From Chamaea fasciata (taxonomy: Eukaryota; Chordata; Aves; Passeriformes; Sylviidae), in contig JARCOQ010000006.1 of NCBI GenBank assembly GCA_029207755.1, positions 2,024,846 to 2,088,845 of the forward strand: DNA of 64,000 nucleotides, in the 5' to 3' direction. Made by a program: the position numbers and the translations under genes. The notes under the pieces are model-generated. The model saw only the letters and a program-made list of their open reading frames with translations, had not been told where the DNA came from and did no database searches. Below are positions 1 to 11,225 of this stretch, in pieces (the stretch's first letter is position 1; every line of letters begins with the position of its first letter).

Positions 1-678
1 AGTGATTCCATGCAGGACATGAAGAGCCTGAATCCAGGAGGTGGGTTATGATGAAAGGGCCCTTTCCTGTCTGCAAAACCATGGAACCAGACTTAGAATC
101 ATCCTGCCCACACCATCTCCAGCTCTTTCTGGGATTTGGGATCAGTGGGATGATGGTGGCCTGGATGGACAACCTGGAATGCCCAGACTTCACCTGAAGT
201 GGGGAGGATGGGTGAGCCAAAGGGGACTGGGTGAGTGGGTGACTGTTCCAAGTGTTGGATTTGCTGGAAAAACAATGAACACCACAAACCCCCCAAACCT
301 GCTTTTTTCCCCCCTGCACTTAGAATTTAAAATGTAAAAATGCGAATTATGGCAGAATGGGCTGTTCCTCCCATTTTTCTAGGACTGGTTTTATGAAAGC
401 CTGAGAGCTGGAATTGCAGGCTGGAGGAAATGAAGGCGGCATTTCCCATTCTTTTGGATCAGCTGGTTGGGATGGGCAGTGTCATTGCCCTGGTGTCCTC
501 TCTGTCACTTCAGTGTGTCCTCTGGCCCAGAATACCTTGTCCGAGAGATGGATCTCTCCAGTGGAGCTACTTTGCAACACTCAAGCAGTGCCAGAAGTTT
601 TCCAGCCCTTCCCCAGTTATCATCTCCCTGTATTTGTGCAGAAGAGAATCAGGCTGGTGGCTCAGTTGCTTTTTCTTT

Positions 679-711
<33 letters not shown>

Positions 712-1398
712 GGGCTGTGAAACCCCACTCAAACCCACGCACCACACTGAGTGGAGAGGGATTTTTTTTTGCCCTACCACTAAAATTTCACTTTTTAAAT
801 CCCCTTCCTGCCCCTTCCTCCCATTCGAACATTCTCATTTCTGGGCTCTTCCCTCCTTTGTGATAGCATGAGCATTTTTAGCAGCAGGCTTTTCTTTCCC
901 TGGGTTAAATTTAGTCCAGCTCATTCCTCCAACGTCCTGCCCCTGCTATTTCATTCCTCAAAGACTTTCCTGTCTCAACCATCTGTAAGATAGTTTCACA
1001 CAGATGGAAATTCCTTTCTTTTTCGCTTCTGGGAAATGTTGGTGTTGTAATGGCCGAAGATTTTCCTTGGGATGTGGGTTTTGAAAGGAATTAATGCAGC
1101 CAGGAGAGCACCTATGTCCAAACGATGGTGCTCCTGCTGCTCATCCACATTTCTGTCATGAGGCTCTTGTGAGTCTGCAGTTGTGAGGCAAAAAAAAATA
1201 ATAATAGTTATTCTCAAGGAAAAAAAAAATATATTACTCAGCCATCCAATATCTACCTCCTTGCGTGTCCCAAACATCTCAAATTTGAACATCTCAAACT
1301 GATCTCAAGTCTGGGCTATTCTTTGTTTCAGACACTGATGGTAAGGGGTAGGTCCCAGGTAAGAGCTGCAATGTTCCCAAGGAATCCCAGCCCCGACT
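1..1398. other. Unique non-coding DNA
   Basis: I recognise no gene or transposon here. The short open frames have no family resemblance. The tract holds a 30-base T run at 681-710 followed by GGGG, and short A runs near 1190-1230. The first dozen bases resemble the end of a CR1 copy but are too short to call. Confidence 0.6.
681..710. repeat. Poly(T) tract, 30 T
   Basis: An uninterrupted run of 30 T, preceded by an interrupted T/C stretch from about 671. No retrotransposed body is recognisable beside it, so I call it a simple homopolymer. Confidence 0.95.
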
Positions 1399-1490
1399 AT
1401 CATGGAATCATAGAAGGGTTTAGGTTGGAAGGCACCTTAAAGGTCATCCAGATCCAACCCCTTGCCATGGGCAGGGACATCTTTCATTAC
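1399..1490 (-). mobile_element. CR1 LINE fragment, type A, 3' end
   Basis: Read on the plus strand it starts with the inverted CR1 3' terminus (ATCATGGAATCATAGAA), then a version of GGTTTGGGTTGGAAGG and the CCATGGGCAGGGACA block. It stops after about 90 bp, so it is severely 5'-truncated, as most CR1 copies are. Non-autonomous and dead. Confidence 0.9.
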
Positions 1491-1544
1491 AAGGTGGACT
1501 TGGAAGATCCCAAAGAAATGGGCCAGAGCATTCTGTGTTGCAGA

Positions 1545-1850
1545 ATTAAACAGTTAGGTATTAAACAATACTTAATCTTGGTATGAATAAGTTTTGGCAA
1601 AAAGAATCTTAAATTGCATTAACTTGATAAAACTTGTATGCAATAAAACTTTAAACTAATAGGATATAGATCTAATATCATCCAAACTTTATAAAACTTA
1701 AACTTATCACAACTTAAAAGTAGCCTAAACTTAACAGGGCCCAAACTTAACAGAACTGAACATAATTTGACTGAGCAATACTTAACCTAAACTTAAACTA
1801 AACCACACAGAAATTAATCTTAATATTAACAGAATACTAAAATATGACTA
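1545..1850. repeat. AT-rich degenerate ACTTAA-repeat island
   Basis: This roughly 300-bp stretch is much richer in A and T than its flanks and contains at least seven ACTTAA hexamers, mostly as AAACTTAA with variable spacing. The copies are not in register, so it is a degenerate interspersed word, not a clean tandem array. I do not recognise the family. It may be a decayed minisatellite or part of an old element next to the CR1 piece just upstream. Confidence 0.6.
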
Positions 1851-1860
1851 AACTCAGACC

Positions 1861-2972
1861 TAAATATAGTTTGGAGTCGAAGCATGGAGCTGTTTTCTCC
1901 AAAGCTACCTGGGAAATGCTCCTGCCAAGATGTTTCCACATGGAAAGGATGGATGGATGGCTGTAAGCAGTCTGGAAACTACTCCCAAAAGGCCAAGACA
2001 CAGGTTCAGCTCTGCACCTGCACTGCCTGGGGCTCTCCCCTCCAGCACCCTGGGGACTGGCAGCAGGGCTTGATGGGGACAGGGGACAATCCCGTGCCCC
2101 AGAGCAGCAGAGCCAGGCAGCAGAGGTGCAATACCCCACTCGTGGGTGGGCAGTAAACTCCTCCACTGCTGCCCCTGGCTCCAATAATTCCTGGCTCGGA
2201 GGAAGAGATGAAGTGCACTAGGTTTTAGTGCAGCTGGAGCTTTGAATAAACAGGGAAACAACGTGTTCCCATGACTCCCCACTGCCTCGGAGGTATTTTT
2301 GGTTGTTTTTTACCCCCTTGTTCCTATCTTCCAAATCCCTCCTCCTCTCTCTTCTCTTTTTAATAGACTAGGTAGACTCTGAAATCCTCAAGCATCCATC
2401 TTCCCGAGGGATGTTTGGCCTCGGGCGAGGCACAAATTACAGGTTTAACAATAAGGGAGAGCACAATTATCCCTTGTGCCTCTCGGCTGTCGCTAACGAG
2501 CTGACACAGGAGCTGTGATGGTTCAGCATTTGCAGTTTAGGAGATTGTGGTGATCCTGGGGCAGAGATTACACGGACAGCGCCCGGGTCAGGGAACCGGC
2601 AGGAATTACAGGATTCAGCTCCCTCGCTCCGGGCTCCAGAGCATCTAGAAAGTGGGAGCATCATGTAAGGACAGAGAGCCTGAAAGGACACCACCCAATG
2701 CTTCCTCCTCGAGGAAGAGCAGGATTTGGGGTGCAAAGGGTTGGTGGACACGACCAGGCTGTGTGGTTGTTGCTGGATCCGTGGGGTTTTTATGGAGGAA
2801 GAACATTGGAAAAACACAGCCCGTGCTGCCTCGAGGCAGCCTGTGCCCTGTGTCCCTTCCTTTCCTCTCCTTCTTGCATCTTTTCTAGGTTTTCCAGGAT
2901 CCCTCCAGCCCCAGCAATCCTGTCTGGGACCTTGAAAAATTCCTGTCCCATGATGAAACCTGCTGTCAATCT
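1861..2972. other. Unique non-coding DNA
   Basis: I see no gene. There is a short GGAT run near 1948. The stretch 2480-2640 has unusually mixed composition with several CpGs (for example GCGCCCGGG near 2580) and no repeat signature. Confidence 0.55.
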
Positions 2973-3337
2973 GAACTGGGAAAGGGGCTCAGCCTGGAGA
3001 AAAGGAGGCTCAGGGGGGACCTTGTGGCTCTGCACAACTCCCTGACAGGAGGGGACAGCCGAGGGGGAATTTGGGCTCTGCCCCCAGGGAACAGGGACAG
3101 GAGGAGAGGGAACAGCCTCAAGTTGTGCCAGGGGAGGTTTAGATTGGCTATTAGGCAGAAATTTCTTCATAGAAGAGGTGGTCACGTGTTGGAGTCCCCA
3201 TCCCTGGAAGGATTTAAAAGCCGTGTGGATGTGGCACTTGGGGACATGGGGCAGTGGTGGCCTTGGCAGTGCTGGGGGAATGGTTGGACTGGATGATCTT
3301 TGGGGATTTTTCCACCTTTAATGATTCAGTGATTGTA
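2973..3337 (+). mobile_element. CR1 LINE fragment, type B
   Basis: It opens with GGGAAAGGGGCTCAGCCTGG, passes through the ACTCCCTGACAGGAGGGGAC block and the CTTGGGGACATGGGGCAGTGG block, and ends with GATGATCTTTGGGG and the octamer-repeat tail around 3321-3337. This is one of the longer copies (about 365 bp) and covers the 3' untranslated part of the LINE. No reverse transcriptase sequence is present. Confidence 0.95.
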
Positions 3338-3552
3338 TCTGCTGATGGCACCATGCCTGTTCCTGCTGAGTGACACCAGGACCTCCCTGCTGGCCCAGGT
3401 GTAGGACAGTGGTGTCTACACGGCTTAAAAACTTCCAGGCAGAGAAGAAATCCCTCCTCTGGGAATTTTTAGCCTGTTTTGCTTCCTCCAAACTGCCAAG
3501 CCCTTCTTTATCATGGAGGGCTGGAGACAAACTTCCCACAGTGACGGGCAAA

Positions 3553-3708
3553 TTCTGCCCAGGGAGGTGGTGGAGTCCCCATCCCTGGAATTGTCCAAGG
3601 AATGGCCGGATGTGGCACTCAGTGCTCTGGGCTGGGTGACAAAGTGGGGATTGGTCACAGGTTGGACTCAACGACCTTGGAGGCCTTTTCTAACCTCAGG
3701 GGTTCTAC
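3553..3708 (+). mobile_element. CR1 LINE fragment, type B
   Basis: It starts at TTCTGCCCAGGGAGGTGG, continues through GTGGAGTCCCCATCCCTGGA and ends with GTTGGACTCAACGACCTTGG and CCTTTTCTAACCTC. It lies about 215 bp downstream of another plus-strand type B copy, in the same orientation. Confidence 0.9.
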
Positions 3709-4303
3709 AAAAATCTTTCCCTCAGGAGAAAGCCCACCTCTCCTCACCCAGTATCTTTCTGTTCAGCTCTGATCCACTTCTGCCACTCAGGCAGAAAAAA
3801 CCCTTTCATTTTTGGCAATACTTCTTCGCCCTTGAAATGTGGGTGTGCTGGGCGAGAAGCTTGCAGGATAAAATACATGAAAAAGTGGAATGGAAAGTTC
3901 AACCCAGGATCAGTGAGGTTTAGGGGTTAAAGCTGTGGGTAGAACCAGTCCTTGCACCTCTCCAAACCTCTGCACGGCGCTCGCCAGTTTTATCTCGGTT
4001 TCGCTTCTATTTGCTGTTGTTGTTTTTAATCATAAAATGACTATTTGTGCAATGCAAATAGCAGAGCCTGCTGTGAGCCACTTAGCAGAGCCCAGAAATG
4101 TCACTCTCCGCATTCATCCAGCCTCTCCCACGCTGGGTTTTCAACAGCTGCGCTGGGGCGCCGGCCGCGTTCTTCCAGGAAAGCGCGGTGCCACTCATCC
4201 CTCCCTCCACCACCCTGCTTGTCCCCTCCCTGCTTGGCATTGAGGCTTCCAGATTTGGGACAGCCTTGTCCACGAGGGATAAGAGGTTGTGGCTGCTCCA
4301 GGC

Positions 4304-4309
<6 letters not shown>
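3709..4309. other. Unique DNA with a small CpG cluster
   Basis: No gene is seen. At 4150-4191 there is a short, sharply GC-rich patch with several CpGs (GGGGCGCCGGCCGCG). It is far too short for a CpG-island call and stands out only against AT-rich surroundings. Confidence 0.55.
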
Positions 4310-4337
<28 letters not shown>

Positions 4338-4347
4338 GGGGGGGGGG
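4310..4347. repeat. T28-G10 homopolymer junction
   Basis: Twenty-eight T are followed directly by ten G. The abrupt T-to-G switch is unusual among the many T runs here, most of which end in mixed sequence. Confidence 0.95.
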
Positions 4348-4441
4348 TTTGTTTTGTTATTAACACACACTCAAGCGTTCAAACATTGCAACAGTTCCAA
4401 AGGGTTAATCCACGCTGGGAGGCTCAGGTTCACTTCCTGAC

Positions 4442-4873
4442 TTACGGATTTCTGGAAACCTGGATTTCGGGGTTTTAGTCTGTAGTAATATGTGTGAGTC
4501 AAGATGGAGGATTTTGGGTGTTGTCTAAGTCCTTCTTCTTCACCTTCTTCTTTCTTCTTCTTGGGTTTGGGTGGTTCTCTGTAACTGGGTGAATAAGGTT
4601 CCCATTGCGGGCATTGGGTGGTCATTATTGGGTCAAAAGTATAAATAATATGGGAGTCACCTTGTTATTGGGGGATTATCGCTTAAATAACCTTGGAAAG
4701 TGTTAGAAGCACTCCATTTTACCTGGTTTTTCTAGGTTGCTAGTTAGAGCTCACGGGTGGTGAGTCTGTAAATATGTAAGATATAAAAAACAACCAAGTC
4801 TGAACTCAAAATCTACGTTCCCCGTGTTATCCGTCCTGACCGAGGCAGAGATAAAGAAACCAGAACTGCGACA
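4442..4873 (+). mobile_element. Solo ERV LTR, class II-like, copy 1
   Basis: A 432-bp block homologous along its length to 22406-22851. It is flanked by an exact 6-bp duplication, CCTGAC, at 4436-4441 and 4874-4879, which fixes the borders; 6-bp duplications are typical of class II (ERVK-like) retroviruses. The 3' edge ends in GCGACA, the expected CA. The 5' edge reads TTACGG where TG is expected, so one terminal base has decayed. Shared landmarks are AAGATGGAGGATT, a run of TTCTTC units, GGGTTTGGGTGGTT and TTGTTATTGGGGGATT. The poly(A) signal intact in copy 2 is ruined here to ATAAAAAA near 4783. No internal gag, pol or env is attached: it is a recombined solo LTR. Confidence 0.88.
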
Positions 4874-4884
4874 CCTGACATGGT

Positions 4885-4954
4885 GGTGTCTGGTCCAAGG
4901 TTGGAGTTGATGCTCTTGGAGGTCTTTTCCAGGCTTTGTGATTCCATGATTCTA
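4885..4954 (+). mobile_element. CR1 LINE 3' end, type B
   Basis: It contains GGTTGGAGTTGATGCTCTTG, GAGGTCTTTTCC and the terminal GATTCCATGATTCTA. It begins within a few bases of the downstream duplication of the LTR, so the LTR may have landed at or in the truncated 5' edge of this CR1. Confidence 0.85.
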
Positions 4955-5977
4955 CACCCAGAGGGTGCCCCAATGGCAGGATGTCCCCTGGATCCACCCC
5001 GAGTGCATGGGATGGTTTTCCTTGCAGGGCAATCACAATGTGTTACTCTTTGAGAAATTGGAGGCTTTCAAGCCTAGTTTTTTTCACAGCCATGTTTTAT
5101 GAGCACAAGATTCTGTCCTGCCTTCCCTCATGACATTTGGGATAAATAGTTTGGGGCCAGGGTGGAAGATGCCCCCACAGGACTTAGTCCATCTCAGAAA
5201 TACTGGAAAACCTGCGTTCTCTCTGCTGACAGAAAATGTTCAAGAAACATTTTTTTGGAACCCTCACTTTCTTTGTCCTGTTTTATTCTTTAATCTGAGC
5301 ACTTTCCCTTGAGTTTGAACCGATATTTTAATTCAGTTCTACCTTGCTTCTGCATCTGTGGCTCCAAAAGGAATTTAGGCAAAAGCACCACTTTGATATC
5401 AGCCTAAAGACTTTTCCCTCATGCCTCAAACACGATGCTTCACACACAACCTCCGACTGAGAAATCCCTAAATCACTGCTTGCCAACAGTCAGAGCAGAG
5501 GATAACAGGGGACTACTGCTGCTTCCTTACTTTCCCCACAAATTTAATCTGTGACTGGAGAAGACGTATGCCATCCCAGGGACACTTGTGCTATCAGCAG
5601 GCTCTGGGAATCACAATCCCACACAGATATTCCAGACTGCTCAGAGCAGAGAAATGCAGTTTTAAAGCACCCTGGGCAGCATTAATTCTGGCAGCCCTGT
5701 GCAGTGGAGCACAGGAATTGCTTTGCCTTTGGGGGCTGTAATGGCAGCAGCTCAGAGGTAAAATGGATCAAGTGGAAAACTCCCACAAGATGAAGAGGAA
5801 GAGGCCATCTGAACATCCCTGCAGTATCCATGCTGTGGCAAAAAGCCTGGAAGGAGGTGAAGAGAGAAAGGGGGAATGCTTGGGAAGGGCTCAACTGGCA
5901 AAAAAAACCCCCTGTTGGGGTGCAGAAGATTTGGGGCAAGAAAGGTGGAGGAGATCAGGAGTCAGGGGATGGGAAGG
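4955..5977. other. Unique non-coding DNA
   Basis: I see no transposon, RNA gene or credible coding frame here. Composition is ordinary. Confidence 0.55.
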
Positions 5978-6028
5978 AGATGATCTTTAAGGTCCCTTCA
6001 AACACAAACTATTCTGTGATTCTGTGAT
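5978..6028 (+). mobile_element. CR1 LINE 3' end, type A
   Basis: Only the last 50 bp remain: GATGATCTTTAAGGTCCCTT, then CTATTCTGTGATTCTGTGAT, the two terminal octamer units. Confidence 0.9.
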
Positions 6029-6311
6029 AAAATAGGGCACCAAAGCAGAGCCAGGCTGGACCACACTCCACACAGGGATGTGTCATTTTTCCTGCTGTCC
6101 TACAGGGGATGAAGTGGATGGAGCCAAGGGAATAACTGCAGAGGGGTGGCAAACACCTTGGGGGATGATCCCCAGTGGGTTTGTGAGGTGGCAGGAGACC
6201 CTGCAGAGATCCAGAGGGGCAGACACGGGGCTGAGGCTGACCCAGCAAAGCCTTTGGAAAAGGGGGATGCTCCTGCTCACTCTGCTCCTACTTACCCTGC
6301 TCCTGACACAG

Positions 6312-7055
6312 TGTCTTAGTTTGGAAAAACAGGTGTCTGCCAGGGAAAAGCCGGAGCTTCCCCTGGACTGGAGAATGTAAACCCCCTCCCTCTGAATTAT
6401 TATAATTTTGAAATTAGGGACTTTCAGGCAAAGATATGGGAATAGCAATAACAGTTCTTTACTAGGAAAAGTAAAATAAAAATGTAGTAGTACAAAAAAA
6501 AAAAAAAGAAAAAAAAAGGAAAAAAAAGAAAAAAGAAAACACTGACAGAGTCAGAATACAGCCTGACAGCCTGTTGGTCAGGTTGTTGGGAGCATTCCAA
6601 CCAAGTCCTCCTGGAGTGACAGACGTGGTCTGTTGGAGCAGAGATGATCTTGTAGAAGAGTGTAGCTTTCTCTGAAGGTCCAGTGGTGGTGGGATGGGCC
6701 TGGTTTTCCTCTGGCAATCCAGCGCAAACAGGCTGTCCTGGTGTTCTGAATCCCAGGTTTTATCCAGGTAGGAATGCTTGGCTCCTGCCCCTGGGTGGAG
6801 CATCTCCCAACGGGATGATGTAATTGTATCAGTCATTGGTGAGCCTCAATGTCCCATGAACAGCAGATATCCCCTGGAGGGAGGATGGGTTGTGGAAGAG
6901 ATAAAGAAACACTGCCCCAGCTGGTTTAAAAGCCGCCCATTAACAGAAGGCACCTGCCCCCTCTGCCCCGGAGTTATGAGATAAAGAAAAAACACCTCTT
7001 CAACAAGTTTCAACAGATTGGGAACAGAATATATCTTGCATTGCAACCCAAGACA
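6312..7055 (-). mobile_element. Solo ERV LTR, ERVL-like, 5-bp duplication
   Basis: A 744-bp unit opening TGTCTTAG and closing CAAGACA, so the ends form an imperfect inverted repeat with TG...CA boundaries. It is flanked by an exact 5-bp duplication, CACAG, at 6307-6311 and 7056-7060; 5 bp is typical of ERVL-like (class III) elements. Orientation is inferred. Read on the minus strand, a GATAAAA TATA-like box (plus 6758-6764) lies about 290 bp from the start, with AGTAAA and AATTATAATAATT candidates for poly(A) signals near the other end. On the plus strand the only AATAAA (near 6475) would leave an implausibly short U3. An A-rich patch at 6494-6538 (T-rich on minus) has expanded inside. The wording resembles LTRs I know from songbirds. 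No internal viral genes are attached. Confidence 0.85.
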
Positions 7056-7060
7056 CACAG

Positions 7061-8519
7061 CCCTGGCTCCCTGGCTGTAGCAGAAGGCAGGAGACTCCTG
7101 CCAGCCCCTGTCCCTTTTATCCAGGTGCCAAACCGAGCCTGTCTTCCTTCTTTTGTGCCTTGCTCATGTCAGCAGGGCTGAAAACGCTGTAAAACATTGA
7201 GGAATGTGCCAACAGAGCTGCTGCCAAGCAGAGCCTCCACTGCCCCGGCACTTCTGCTGAGCACAGGGTTGTGTTTGCAGGGGGTTTGGGGGGAGATAAG
7301 AGGTTTTCCCTTATCAGTGGCCGGGTTTTGGCAGGGCATCCTGGCTAGCTCCTTTCCATGCCCCCTGCCTGGGGAGGGCAGTTGCCTATGCAGGCAGTTT
7401 GGGTATTTCTGCAGGGTTCCTCCTGCCTGCCTTGGTTTCATTTCTGGGCATCTTTCACTGTGTTCTTACAGTGATTTGAGTTTCATCATGCTGGCTATGC
7501 CCTGGTAGGGATTTGGGGAAAGCCACGAGCTTTGTGATTGTCCTTTGTCCCTCTCCTTAGCACTGCCTGGAAAGATCTTGATGTCTTGTGAGATGCTCAC
7601 AGAGCAACTCATCATTGCAATCCCTGAGCTGATTGCATCCCTGATTTTTCCCACTCTTCTGAAAAATTCCCAGTGCCATCAGGCTGCATCTGCAGGATTG
7701 GAGGGGAGACCCTTTTTTCTGTTTTTTGACAGCTCAGGCTGCTTTGAAAGGCCTGTACTCTGGGAAGTCCCCACTGCTCATCAGGGTTAAGAGCACGGTC
7801 TCATAGAGGTGACCAAAAATTTGCACTGTAGATGTTGGAATATTCATCGTTATTATTATCCATGTTCCACTAAGTGGCATCATATCCCTTGTTTCTGTTC
7901 CCTCATCATAACTCTGTCTCCAAATATTGAGAATTTTCTTTATCAAGCAGAGAGGAAATAATAAGGAAGGAAAAATGTTTGCCAACTGAAGGGAAAAGCA
8001 TTTTTGGAAGATCCTTTTTCCCAGTTTCTGGCTGAAAAAAAGAAAAACAATTGGAAAAAAGAAGAAAAAAAAAAAAAAGAGAAACATTTAATTTAAACTT
8101 CCCCCCGGCTTGCTCCCTTTGCCTGAGGTTTGGGATGCACAGGCTCCTGATCCTTCAGGTTCTCTCCAACTCCCTCAGGTGCAGGGTCCACTCTGTTCTG
8201 GATTCAGCAGCCTCTGTGTCATTCAGGTCCCTGCACTGAGACCTTTCTAATTTGCAGAAAAATGTTTTCAAAATGAAATTTTCACAGCGAGTGGGTTTTG
8301 GCAGCGGGAGGCTGCCAAAGGGAGAGCCTGGGTCTTTGGGGAGAGGGAATGAGATTCCATGGCTCCAAGATGTTTCCAGTTATGTGTGGCCAGTGATGGG
8401 TTTGGTTTGAAATTGGGGACCCTGTGCCGGCCTCTGCCCAGTCCAGACAGCCAAGGAAACCCTGCAGGAGGTTCTGTCAGGCATCACTCCCACGGCTCAT
8501 GTGGTTCTGGAGCAAAGGG
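7061..8519. other. Unique non-coding DNA
   Basis: No gene or transposon is recognised. An A-rich patch lies at 8049-8082, including 14 A at 8065-8078. The AT-rich part 7800-7980 contains several short TTATTATTA words. Confidence 0.55.
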
Positions 8520-8787
8520 CAAGAGGAAAAGAAAAAACAGCTTCAAATTGCACCAGGGGAGGGTTAGGTTGGATATGAGGAAAAAATTTCTTCATGGAAA
8601 GGGTTGTCCAGCCCTGGCAGAGCTGCCCAGGGCAGTGGCGGAGTCCCCATCCATGGAGGGGTTTAAAATCCATGTGGATGTGGCACTTGGGGACATGGGT
8701 CAGTGGTGGCATTGGCAGTGCTGGGGGAACAGTTGGACTCAATTTTAGAGGGTTTTCAGCTTAAACAACTCTGTGATTCCATGATTT
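8520..8787 (+). mobile_element. CR1 LINE fragment, type B
   Basis: It begins near AACAGCTTCAAATTGCACCA, runs through TTCTTCATGGAAAGGGTTGT and GACATGGGTCAGTGG, and ends CTCTGTGATTCCATGATT. The last 60 bp before the tail have diverged (CAATTTTAGAGGG). Confidence 0.93.
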
Positions 8788-8888
8788 GGGTTATCCATGC
8801 TCACCAAAGAACCAAGTGAGGATGAACTTTGATGCACAGGAAGTTGTCTCTGTCCTTGCTGAGAAGCTCTTTTACCAGATGAGTAAGA

Positions 8889-9105
8889 GAGGAGAGATTT
8901 AGGTTGGAAATCAGGAAGAGAGGGTGGGTGGACCTGGTACAGAGTGCCCAGAGAAGCTGTGGCTGCCTCTGCATCCCTGGAAGTGTCCAAGGCCAGGCTG
9001 AACAGGGCTTGGAGCAACCTGGGCTAGTGGGAGGTGTCCCTGCCCATGGCAGGGGTGGGAATGGGATGATCATTAAGGTTCTTTCCAACCCAAACCATTC
9101 CATGG
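8889..9105 (+). mobile_element. CR1 LINE fragment, type A
   Basis: Type A body with CCCAGAGAAGCTGTGGCTGC, CCTGGAAGTGTCCAAGGCCA, GTCCCTGCCCATGGCAGGG and the end TTCCAACCCAAACCATTCC. It follows a type B copy by about 100 bp in the same orientation. The two are separate insertions, because the first retains its own 3' tail. Confidence 0.94.
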
Positions 9106-10888
9106 TGCCTGAAGGGTGAATTATAGCTTTTGCAACCGAAATTGAAGGAAAAACCCACACCAGGCTGACCAAGGGTTCGCCAAAAAAGTGATGAGCCAAC
9201 AGGAGCTGCCATGGCTGGGCAGGTCCATCGACCATCCAGGGGAGGCAAGGGGGTTTCCAGGTGTTGGAGGAAAATCTGAATTTCCAAGGAGGGCGTAAAA
9301 CAGAGGGAGAAGGTGCTGCTGTGGTTGTGTTTGGGGGCTTTCCTCAGCAATGCAGCCAGACAGGAAAGTAGCACAAAATTCCTTGCTTGGAGATCCCAGC
9401 AGCTCGTGGAGGATGACGCAGGAGCCTGGAGATGGAGGTGGGACCTGAGGTGGGACAGGAGGGGGCACAGAGGCTTTGGAGAACAGAAGTCAGTCCTTTC
9501 TTTCCTCCTCTCATGGGGGGAAACTGTGCAGAGGGTCAGGATACAGAAACCTTGACCTGACCACTTCGAGGAGCTAAAAATCCCCTTGCACAGAGGGGTT
9601 TTGCAGGTGCAATGGAGGCAAATTTGCATCAGAGGAGCCCAGAGGAGAGGCTGTGGCAGCGACCCTGTGCAGAACAAGAGCCCTGATGAGCTGTTGGGAG
9701 GGCAGTGCCTTGAAATTCCAGGGGCAGGGATGAAGGCTCCAGAGATGGAAGAAAACCTGCCCACACCTGCTGAGGCTGCTGAGGTTTTGATCCTTGCTAT
9801 CCACAGGAAAGAGAATTTCTGCATTCAGGTGGAGCTGTGGGTGGGTATTTGAAGATCAGGCCGGGATAAGCAGAGCTGTGCTGAGCCCACCTTGGTTCCA
9901 GCACATGGAACAAGATAAAAATTCCCTCCTGGGTTGGACATCCCCATCCCTGAGTCAAGGCTTTGTTCATCCTGCACAGCAAGGAGGGATTTGAGACAGA
10001 CAAACTCTGGAGGGCCAGGAGAAGCTCAGGATTCCAGGGCTCTCTGAGAGGGACCAGCTGTGGGCTCCCAACCCAGGCTGTGGATCCTGCAGCTTCCACA
10101 TGCACAGTCATTTTCATTGTCATCTTTTCTTTTACACTACAACCCTCTAGACTCAGGGAATCTCTTGGCTTAAAAGCTGGGAGCTGTTTTTTGGGTGGTT
10201 TTTTTATATAAAGAGCTCAGCAGGAATCCAGAATTTAAGATACAAGAGAGAATTGCTCACCCTTCAGATGTTGGCAGCAAGCCACTCTTCCAGCGTATTT
10301 TCCTGGAAAGAGGGGAGGAAGACACGGAAATAAATCAAAACCAGTGCTTTAAAACCCTCCAGATAAGCACCTTCACACCTAAAGTAGGTGTGGGATGGCT
10401 TTTCAAGCCAGCAGCAGTTTTCCTCACCTGGCAGATCCAAGCAGGGAAATCCAGAGCTGGAAAACCAGCCCTGGGCTGCGCTTGAATTGATTCTGCGAAA
10501 ATGTTCTATGGAAATGTGCACTTCTTGTGAGTCAGGGTCACCTTGTTGTGCTGTTTGTACCACACCTGCTGGGCTGGGGTCAGTGTCTGAGGGATGCTGC
10601 TCACGTCTGGTTTTTTCCAGCAATCCCAGCTGGGGAAGGATTTGTGTCCTGGGGCTGTATTTGAAAGCAGGAAATGTTAAAAAAAAAAAGAAAAAGCAAA
10701 AAACCAAAAAAAGAGATTAGTAAGTGATGCTTCACAACGTGTTAATTTGGAGGGTTGTGTAACACTGTATTTTGAGGGGTTTTTGAAAAAAAAAAAATCA
10801 TGATTTTTTTTTTTTTTGTGTTCATGAAAAAAAAAAATTGAAAACTGGGATTTCTGCTTTCCCACCTGAGGCTGTAAGGTCACATCGG
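9106..10888. other. Unique DNA with a 266-codon chance frame
   Basis: A minus-strand open frame of 266 codons covers 9824-9024. Its last 30 or so codons are antisense CR1, it has no recognisable domain, and it is rich in Ser, Pro, Leu and Cys as open frames in non-coding bird DNA often are, so I do not call a gene. A-rich and T-rich runs lie near 10680 and 10786-10835. Confidence 0.6.
10786..10817. repeat. Perfect A12-TCATGA-T14 palindrome
   Basis: Twelve A, the self-complementary hexamer TCATGA, then fourteen T give a 30-bp perfect inverted repeat without a loop. A further A11 run at about 10827 could pair alternatively with the same T run. Confidence 0.9.
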
Positions 10889-11225
10889 ATCATGGACTCA
10901 TGGAATGGTTTGGGTTGGAAGGGACCTTAAAGACATCTAATTCCAGCCCCTGTCACGAGCAGGAACACCTTCCACTATCCCAGGTTGCTCCAAACCCCAT
11001 CCAGCCTGACCTTGGACACTCCCAGGGATCCAAGGGCAGCCACAACTTCTCTGGGAATTCCAGCCCAGCCAGGAATTCCTTCCCAAGATCCCACCCAAAT
11101 CTCCCCTTTCCCAGTGGGAAGCCATTCCCTATGTCCTATCCCTCCATCCCTGGTCCCAAGTCCCTCTCCAGCTCTCCTGGAGCTCTTTTAGGCCCTGGAA
11201 GGCCACAGCAAAGTCTCCCCAGAGA
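10889..11225 (-). mobile_element. CR1 LINE fragment, type A
   Basis: It starts with a diverged terminal repeat (ATCATGGACTCATGGAATGG), then GGTTTGGGTTGGAAGGGACC, and continues to the AGTCTCCCCAGAGA block. About 340 bp of 3' sequence, one of the fuller type A copies. Confidence 0.95.

Noticed and set aside
671..710. T runs as poly(A) tails of minus-strand processed pseudogenes
   Set aside because: No gene-like body or target duplication is recognisable next to the run at 681 or the other long T runs.
9024..9824. 266-codon minus-strand open frame as a gene
   Set aside because: It ends inside an antisense CR1, has no recognisable domain, and has the Ser/Pro/Cys-heavy composition expected from random bird DNA.
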